From: Trichormus sp. M33_DOE_039
GTDB lineage: Bacteria > Cyanobacteriota > Cyanobacteriia > Cyanobacteriales > Nostocaceae
Direction of reading: 5' to 3'
Assembly: GCA_015296085.1 (NCBI GenBank)
Contig: DVDT01000066.1
Span: forward strand, 1 to 47,703
DNA: 47,703 bases
Shown: piece after piece, positions 41,938 through 47,703 of the stretch
Layout of the letters: every line of letters begins with the position of its first letter
How positions within the stretch are numbered: the first letter of the stretch is position 1
Translations under genes and position numbers: made by a program
The notes under the pieces: generated by a model
What the model was told of the DNA's origin: nothing
Seen by the model: only the letters and a program-made list of their open reading frames with translations
Databases searched by the model: none

Positions 41938-44265
41938 ATGAGTATTCTTGGGGTTTGGTTTCAACGTCTAGGATTGACAGCAATTGGCATAACATTTTTC
42001 TCTACAAATTTCGTTAGTGCCGAAGTCATTCCAGATAATACTCTACCTATTAATTCTCAGGTAGTACGACAGGGTAATACCAGAATTATTGAAGGTGGAA
42101 CTCGGTCTGGAAACAATCTTTTCCATAGTTTTAAAGAGTTTACTTTATTGAATGATAGTAAAGTTGAGTTTAGAAATAGTAGTGATGTGAGAAATATTAT
42201 CACTCGAATTACAGGGGGATCTGCTTCTACAATTGATGGCATCCTGAAAGCTCAAGGTACAGCCAACATATTTCTAATTAATCCCAACGGGATTATATTT
42301 GGTTCTAATGCAACTTTAGACATTGGTGGTTCATTTCTAGCAAGTACAGCAAGTAGTCTGAACTTTGCTGATGGTAATAAGTTCAGTGCCGCAGATCCAC
42401 AAAAGACAACTCTGTTAACAGAAAGCGTCCCCATTGGTTTACAATTCGGAGCTACTGCGGCACCTATTCGCAATTACTCCCAAGCAAATCCAAATAAAGC
42501 CAATAACCCCGTTGGTTTACGGGTCCAACCAGAGAAAACTTTGGCACTCATCGGCGGCGACATAGTACTCGAAGGCGGAAACATAACCGCAATATCGGGG
42601 CGAATTGAGCTAGGAAGTGTTGGTGCTAATAGTTTAGTTAGCCTGAATCCAACGACCCAAGGTTGGTTTTTGGGATATGAAGATGTCCAGAATTTTCAGA
42701 ATATTCGACTAATTCAGCGAACTGTTAACGGTACTAATATTGGGTCTCTGGTAAACGCTAGTAATGAAAATGGTAGTGCAGGCAATATTCAAGTGCGAGC
42801 AAACACTGTCGAACTAACGGGTGTTTCTACTCGCGTAATCACTCAGGCTATAGGTACAGAAAAGGGCGGAGATATAACAATTGATGCTAGAAAATTAATT
42901 CTTCGAGACGGTGCAGAAGTATCTACCCTTACTAGGGGACAGGGTGATGGAGGACAGCTGACTTTGAATGCGTCCGAGTCTGTAGAATTGATTGGTGCTT
43001 TTACTAACCCAGATAACGGGCAGACTATATCCAGTAGATTATTTAGTTCAACTAGTGTTGCTGGAAAAGCAGGTGATATAACTATCACAACTAGAAGGTT
43101 ATTGATCCAAGATGGAGGAGAAGTAGCAACAGATTCCCTAGTACGGAGAGTCAATGGACAATTTATACCGGGTATAGGAGCAGGAGGCAATATAACAGTG
43201 GATGCCACTGAGTCTGTAGAACTAGTGGGAAGTGCAGAAAGAAATAGAAATGTTACCAGTGGTTTATTTGCTTCCACTAGCACTCCTGGGAATGCAGGAA
43301 AAGTGACGGTCACTACAGGGAAATTGATAATTCGCGATCGCGCTGAAATAAGTGTAATTAGTCAAAAGTTTCCATTATTAAGTAACCCTTACCAGCTAGG
43401 GAATGCAGGTGAGATAAATGTCACTGCTAACTCCATTGTGTTAGATGACAAAGGAAGATTGACATCTAATAGTGATGCCGGTAGGGGTGGAGATATTAAC
43501 CTACAGGTGCGAGACTTATTACTGATGCGCCGTGGTAGTCTCATATCTGCTAATGCAGGTACACTACAGACTCCTGGAGACGGAGGTAATATCAATGTCA
43601 ATGCACCTAAAGGTTTTATTGTTGGTGTTCCTTTAGAAAATAACGATATCACTGCCAATGCTTTCGCTGACACTGGTGGTAGAGTCACAATTGAGGCTAA
43701 GAGCATTTTTGGATTTGTGCCGCGTAGTCGTGCTGAATTAGTGAGATTGTTAGGAGAAGACCCAAACAAGTTAAATCCTAATAACCTACCAACCAACGAT
43801 ATTACAGCTATTTCACAGCTAAATCCTTCATTAAGCGGTATCGTAGAAATTAACACCCCTGATGTTGATGCCAGCCAAGGTATAGTAGAACTACCTACAA
43901 CTCCAGCTGATGTTTCTCAGCAAATCACTTCCGCTTGCAGCCCTGGAAAAAATGCCGGCAGAAGTTCATTGATTGCTTCAGGTCGCGGAGGTATTTCACC
44001 GACTCCTATGGATACATTGACAGATGATGCAGTGCTAACAGACTGGATTCAATTACCAGTAAATAGAGAAAACAATTCTGCTAAGATTCAGCCCCATATA
44101 GAACAAGATACAGTGAGTGGGAAATTAGGCGATCGCTCTGAGCAAATTATTGAAGCTCAAGGTTGGGTATTAGCTCCTAATGGGAATGTCGTCCTCGTTG
44201 CTCAATCGCCCAATGTTACATCCCATAGTACTGCACTTAAATCGGCGGTTTGTGTCGTGGATTAA
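41938..44265 (+). CDS. Filamentous haemagglutinin-type secreted protein (two-partner secretion)
   Basis: The 775-residue product has a signal peptide (FQRLGLTAIGITFFSTNFVS) and a two-partner secretion domain at about 30-250. It shows RTITGG-like ITRITGGSASTIDG, then FLINPNGIIFGSNATLDIGG. Beta-helix repeats of the type GGDITIDARKLILRDGAEVS follow up to about 600. The C-terminal part ends with AQGWVLAPNGNVVLVAQSP, a pattern common to cyanobacterial members. Such proteins are exported through a TpsB/Omp85-type pore, often for adhesion or contact functions. No TpsB gene is in the window. It is shorter than pathogen homologues and its target is unknown. Confidence 0.92.
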   Translation: MSILGVWFQRLGLTAIGITFFSTNFVSAEVIPDNTLPINSQVVRQGNTRIIEGGTRSGNNLFHSFKEFTLLNDSKVEFRNSSDVRNIITRITGGSASTIDGILKAQGTANIFLINPNGIIFGSNATLDIGGSFLASTASSLNFADGNKFSAADPQKTTLLTESVPIGLQFGATAAPIRNYSQANPNKANNPVGLRVQPEKTLALIGGDIVLEGGNITAISGRIELGSVGANSLVSLNPTTQGWFLGYEDVQNFQNIRLIQRTVNGTNIGSLVNASNENGSAGNIQVRANTVELTGVSTRVITQAIGTEKGGDITIDARKLILRDGAEVSTLTRGQGDGGQLTLNASESVELIGAFTNPDNGQTISSRLFSSTSVAGKAGDITITTRRLLIQDGGEVATDSLVRRVNGQFIPGIGAGGNITVDATESVELVGSAERNRNVTSGLFASTSTPGNAGKVTVTTGKLIIRDRAEISVISQKFPLLSNPYQLGNAGEINVTANSIVLDDKGRLTSNSDAGRGGDINLQVRDLLLMRRGSLISANAGTLQTPGDGGNINVNAPKGFIVGVPLENNDITANAFADTGGRVTIEAKSIFGFVPRSRAELVRLLGEDPNKLNPNNLPTNDITAISQLNPSLSGIVEINTPDVDASQGIVELPTTPADVSQQITSACSPGKNAGRSSLIASGRGGISPTPMDTLTDDAVLTDWIQLPVNRENNSAKIQPHIEQDTVSGKLGDRSEQIIEAQGWVLAPNGNVVLVAQSPNVTSHSTALKSAVCVVD

Positions 44266-44641
44266 GAGTTTAGGGGAAAGAATGAATATAAATTATTTCC
44301 CCTCCTACTCCACTCATACTTCTCTTTGTTAAGAAACGTAATATTAATTAACTTGGTATTTGTATAGAATTAGGTTTATGCAACAATCTTAATTAAATCT
44401 TAATAAAAAAAATCAATAAAATTATCCTAGCTTGCAAATGCGTTTTAACCTTCACCCTGTAGGATTTGTTAAGCTTATTGCTATTCACTTGCCTAGATTT
44501 CTGATAAGAATTAAAGAAAGACTCAAATATAGTAAGCAAGGGACAAAAATAATTCGCTTTAGGCACTAAAAATATTTTATACCAGCGAAATTCATCAAAT
44601 AGTGCCTTAAAGAGTCATTAACACCAGACAGGGACTCTCGC
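44266..44641. other. Intergenic stretch, no gene seen
   Basis: AT-rich and non-coding on both strands. It presumably contains the promoter of the histidine kinase gene, since the kinase ATG is at 44642. Confidence 0.5.
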
Positions 44642-46903
44642 ATGAATATGAATTCAGTAGAATTTTCGGTCGAGTTGGCACAAGAATCTCATGCTCGTCT
44701 TATTTTCGGCACAGTAGTAGATGACAACAGTAGTGCTGAACAGTTACTACTAAGTATGTATGACTCTGTGCAGACATCTATCTTTGTAGTCGATGTTTTA
44801 GAGAATGGGGATTTTTGTTATGTGGGACTCAATCCCACCCATGAACGTTGGATAGGTATTCGTTCCCAAGATTTGCGGGGTAAAAAACCAGAGGATATTC
44901 TTACTCCTGTAGATGCCATCAAGGTGCGTCAGCATTACACTGATTGCGTGCGCTTGGGTAAAACTATTGCCTATGAACAATGTTTACAATTTCAGGGAGT
45001 TCCAACTTGGTGGAGTACCACACTTACACCCTTACGGGATGCTAACTCTAGAGTTTATCGCATCATCGGGACTAGTAGTAATATCACCCCTAATAAACAG
45101 ATAGCTCAAGCCAAGGAAATTCAAGCCGAACGAGAGCAATTATTAGCGACAGTAGCCCAAAGAATTCATGATGGTTTCGATTTAGATGTAATTTTCCAGC
45201 AAACTGCCCAGGATTTACGACAGTGTTTAAATTGCGATCGCATTCTGATCTATCAAATCTCAACTAGCGGTAATGGCGTAGTCACCGCTGAAGCGACAGT
45301 CACACCTGATATTTCGCTACTGGGTAAACATTTCCGTGATCCTTGCTTACATCACCAGTATCAAGAACATCGTGGGCGATGTTGTCATCAAATTGTTACA
45401 GATATTTATGCAGATGGGGTCAAGGCTTGCCAAAGAGACTTCTTACACTCCATGCAAGTCAGAGCGCATCTAGTCGTCCCCATTCTATTCCGACAGAAGT
45501 TGTGGGGGTTATTAATTGCTCAATATTGCCATGAACCGCACCAGTGGCAGCAAATCGAAATTGATCTACTCCAACAAATAGCCACTCAACTAGGAATAGC
45601 TATCCAGCAGGGGGAGCTACAACAGCAAATTAAACAACTTAAAAACCAACTAGAATTACAAAAGCGGGAACATCAAACTCAGTCACAGCAGACAAAAAAC
45701 TTTCAAGCCTTAGTGTTACGCATTACAGAACAAATCCGAGATCATCCCCAGGAACAGCAAGTTTTTGCCTATGTTACTCAAGAGTTAGCCAAGTTACTGC
45801 AACTAGAATCTTGCTACATCGAACTCTACAACTCTGATTGTTCTGTCACCAGCGTAGTATATGAGTATGCGGCTACCCAGCCTACATACCAGGGATTGAC
45901 CAGAAAGCCGCAAGACTTGAGCGAAATTTATCAACCACTCCTGCAAAAGCAACATTTCCAGTCTGTGGAAATAGTCCCTGGATGGCATCCCAAATTACTG
46001 GTAATTACTCAGCTAGCTTGTCCTATTTATGATGAGCAAGGAATTCTAGGCAATATTTGGCTGATTAAACCTACACAGCAGATGTTTGATCAGTTAGAAA
46101 TGGACTTAGTCCAAATTTTAGCCCATGAATGCGCGATCGCTATTCGGCAAACAAGGCTAAATGCCAGCAAACAAGCCAAGATTAAAAAACTAGAGAACAG
46201 AGAACGCCTAACTCAAGAGTTCCTCAAGAACCTCTCCCACGAACTGCAAACACCCATAACCAGCATTAGTCTTGCAGCTCAAACCCTTGAAAGTCTGTTC
46301 TTACCCAATGACACATTAGACACTGAAATAGTACCCCAACTCCTACAGATTCTACATAAAGAGTGTAGTCGAGAAAGCCGACTAATTAACGATCTGCTCA
46401 CTCTCATTCATCTAGAAGTAGAACCTGAACCCCCAACATTAATCACTATTGACTTACAAACTTGGCTTCCTCCCATCATCGCCTCTTTTTTAGACCTTAC
46501 CAGCTGCCAAGGACAGCAATTAAAACTCAATATTGCTACTACTCTCACACCCTTAGCCACCGACATCACTGAACTAGAGCGAATTCTTACCGAACTCCTG
46601 AGCTATGTGTGCAAATACACACCATCTGGAGAATCAATTACAGTCTCCGCTCAGACAACAGCAGACTCACTACAACTGAGTATTAGCAATTCGGGATTAG
46701 AAATTTCCGCTCACGATCAAATTCGCATCTTTGAGCCGTTCTACCACATTTCTAAAAATGACCCCTGGAAATATAGCGGTACAGGTTTGGAAATGGCATT
46801 AGTGAAAAAAATGGTCAGACATTTGGGTGGTTCAATTTTGGTAGAAAGTGCAACCGGTCACACTACCTTCATCATCAAATTCCCCAAAGCTACTACAATG
46901 TAA
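44642..46903 (+). CDS. PAS-GAF(-GAF) hybrid sensor histidine kinase
   Basis: The 753-residue sensor kinase has a PAS domain (about 38-150; SIFVVDVLENGDFCYVGLNP) and a GAF domain (about 185-325) of the phytochrome/cyanobacteriochrome type (DIYADGVKACQRDF then LVVPILFRQKLWGLLIAQYC). A coiled coil (about 325-350) and a second, weaker GAF-like region (about 360-510) follow. The HisKA has His533 in LSHELQTPI. The ATPase domain has NSGLEIS, IFEPFYHIS and YSGTGLEMALVKKMV. Cys263 sits where bilin-binding Cys lies but is followed by Gln, not His. The N-box, normally LLNNAxKYTP, reads LLSYVCKYTP (Ser654, Tyr655), so the metal-binding Asn is missing and kinase activity may be weak. No response regulator is adjacent. 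Confidence 0.92.
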   Translation: MNMNSVEFSVELAQESHARLIFGTVVDDNSSAEQLLLSMYDSVQTSIFVVDVLENGDFCYVGLNPTHERWIGIRSQDLRGKKPEDILTPVDAIKVRQHYTDCVRLGKTIAYEQCLQFQGVPTWWSTTLTPLRDANSRVYRIIGTSSNITPNKQIAQAKEIQAEREQLLATVAQRIHDGFDLDVIFQQTAQDLRQCLNCDRILIYQISTSGNGVVTAEATVTPDISLLGKHFRDPCLHHQYQEHRGRCCHQIVTDIYADGVKACQRDFLHSMQVRAHLVVPILFRQKLWGLLIAQYCHEPHQWQQIEIDLLQQIATQLGIAIQQGELQQQIKQLKNQLELQKREHQTQSQQTKNFQALVLRITEQIRDHPQEQQVFAYVTQELAKLLQLESCYIELYNSDCSVTSVVYEYAATQPTYQGLTRKPQDLSEIYQPLLQKQHFQSVEIVPGWHPKLLVITQLACPIYDEQGILGNIWLIKPTQQMFDQLEMDLVQILAHECAIAIRQTRLNASKQAKIKKLENRERLTQEFLKNLSHELQTPITSISLAAQTLESLFLPNDTLDTEIVPQLLQILHKECSRESRLINDLLTLIHLEVEPEPPTLITIDLQTWLPPIIASFLDLTSCQGQQLKLNIATTLTPLATDITELERILTELLSYVCKYTPSGESITVSAQTTADSLQLSISNSGLEISAHDQIRIFEPFYHISKNDPWKYSGTGLEMALVKKMVRHLGGSILVESATGHTTFIIKFPKATTM

Positions 46904-46964
46904 ATCTTTTGTTGACTAAATATTGACGAATTAACTATAATTTTGTTATTATGATTGTTTGTGT

Positions 46965-47036
<72 letters not shown>

Positions 47037-47248
47037 TTTACTTTATCTGTCTGTACATTAACTAATTATAACCAGCAATTGCTCAAACCAAAGCAGTCTA
47101 ATCTGTCATTCTAGTATGGTTGGATACGCAGCGCGAGCATAGCCAGCAAGTTGCAAGATTAGGCTTAAGCAATTTAAAAGTGTATTGGAGCGTCTGTCAA
47201 CAAGATATGTACTGGCAAAGCATTAGTCTCGGAATCTCAGTATCTACT

Positions 47249-47500
47249 ATGGGCAAACTCACACTGCCGCAACTAGAACATCATCTTTTTTCGGCTGCGG
47301 ATATTCTGCGGGGAAAAATGGACGCTTCAGAGTTTAAAGAAACATCTTCGGGATGCTTTTTTAAACGCGCCTCGGATGTGTTTTGACAGACGTATTAAAA
47401 CATATTGATTTCAATCGTCAAGGCGGTAAAAATCGGATTCCTGATGTCAAGTTGCGGGAACTGATTAAACACTTCAATAAATTTGCTTTGAGGAGAACAG
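47249..47500 (+). pseudogene. hsdM remnant (type I restriction methylase), disrupted
   Basis: [20 protein letters not shown] followed by [11 protein letters not shown] is the conserved N-terminus of a type I methylase. The expected IFGMLFLKRASDVF is reached only through two compensating shifts: a stretch reading ATCTTCGGGATG lies in another frame. A TGA follows ASDVF. Out of frame from 47392, VLKHIDFNRQGGKNRIP and LRELIKHFNKFALRR match a later part of the same family, so an internal segment is deleted. The methylase catalytic part is gone. It is of a different subfamily from the intact hsdM at 24092. It starts 212 bp after tRNA-Lys. Confidence 0.82.
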
Positions 47501-47503
47501 TTA

Positions 47504-47686
47504 ATGGTGATGCAGTTAGAGCAAGTTGTCCCTTTTGGTAGGTCTCTTGATGAGTACGTCAAGACTGTCCGTTCGCTGATTTTCACCTCAGAAAAAGGAA
47601 TTAAGTCTTGCAGAGTAATGGTTCTAGCAAATAAAGAGAGAAAGGCATTTTCATGGCGGAAAGAATCTGTTTTTGAAGCTGATTAA
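47504..47686 (+). pseudogene. Probable decayed methyltransferase-like gene, N-terminal remnant
   Basis: MQLEQVVPFGRSLDEYVK looks like the conserved start of a cyanobacterial SAM-dependent methyltransferase-type family. After that the frame becomes unlike any protein (SEKGIKSCRVMVLANKERKA), and traces of the expected sequence appear in other frames. GAGGAG lies at 47490-47495, seven bases before the ATG. The family assignment is from memory and weak. It could instead be a short, real, unknown gene. Confidence 0.4.
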
Positions 47687-47703
47687 GAGGCGTAATAAAA
47701 ATA

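Noticed and set aside
43389-43856. 155-residue open frame on the - strand
   Set aside because: A shadow of the haemagglutinin-type gene in the opposite strand; low-complexity composition.
47120-47248. N-terminal extension of the hsdM remnant frame
   Set aside because: The methylase-like sequence begins at the ATG at 47249; the upstream codons show no family resemblance.

Overview
The window looks like chromosome of a filamentous, heterocyst-type cyanobacterium (Nostoc/Anabaena group). The evidence is: two psaK genes; an ado-aar-accA-SDR-folE block as found in that group; abundant GCGATCGC (HIP1) octamers; heptamer-type short tandem repeats between genes; and large WD40, TPR and haemagglutinin-type secreted proteins. 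Species assignment is inference.

Left part (1-16.3 kb): an accessory cluster of very large repeat proteins. On the + strand are the 3' end of a TPR gene, a 1523-residue CHAT peptidase / STAND NTPase / membrane segment / 14-blade WD40 protein, and a small exported TPR protein. Facing them on the - strand are two exported proteins with tandem trypsin-like domains plus long TPR arrays, a COP23-family exported protein, and a trypsin plus pre-peptidase-C-terminal protein. All five trypsin-like domains keep a His/Asp/Ser triad. The TPR arrays are built of 102-bp units, some almost identical. My best reading is an ATP-gated protease/conflict-type signalling cluster; its function is unproven.

Middle (16.3-31.1 kb): a mobile-looking region. 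It holds orphan small genes, a free HNH nuclease, a GxGxGR-rich protein, a translationally coupled pair ending in an HTH protein, a ribbon-helix-helix protein, a complete type I restriction-modification system (hsdR-hsdM-hsdS), a pRiA4b ORF-3-like protein, a lone Phd-type antitoxin and an AbrB/PIN toxin-antitoxin pair. Several short inverted-repeat elements are scattered through it. It ends at a 5'-truncated tRNA-Gly (anticodon arm to 3' end), the form left at the far edge of an island integrated into a tRNA. A diverged copy of the sequence just before this fragment lies 2.9 kb upstream.

Right part (31.2-47.7 kb): mostly core genes. These are an M50 site-2 protease with CBS domains, tandem psaK, trpF, folE, a short-chain dehydrogenase, accA, and the alkane-pathway genes aar and ado. 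Then come an orphan sugar-type ABC permease, a MITE-like element, a 76-residue peptide with a Gly-Gly site and a two-Cys tail, a haemagglutinin-type secreted protein, a PAS/GAF histidine kinase with a degenerate N-box, tRNA-Lys(CTT), and decayed remnants of an unrelated type I methylase and probably a methyltransferase.

How the parts connect: accA makes malonyl-CoA for fatty acids, and aar plus ado turn fatty acyl-ACP into alkanes. hsdR/M/S form one defence complex. The cluster at 1-16 kb appears to join cytoplasmic CHAT/NTPase signalling with extracytoplasmic serine proteases. No integrase, CRISPR array, rRNA or transposase gene is visible. All functional calls come from reading motifs, not from searches.
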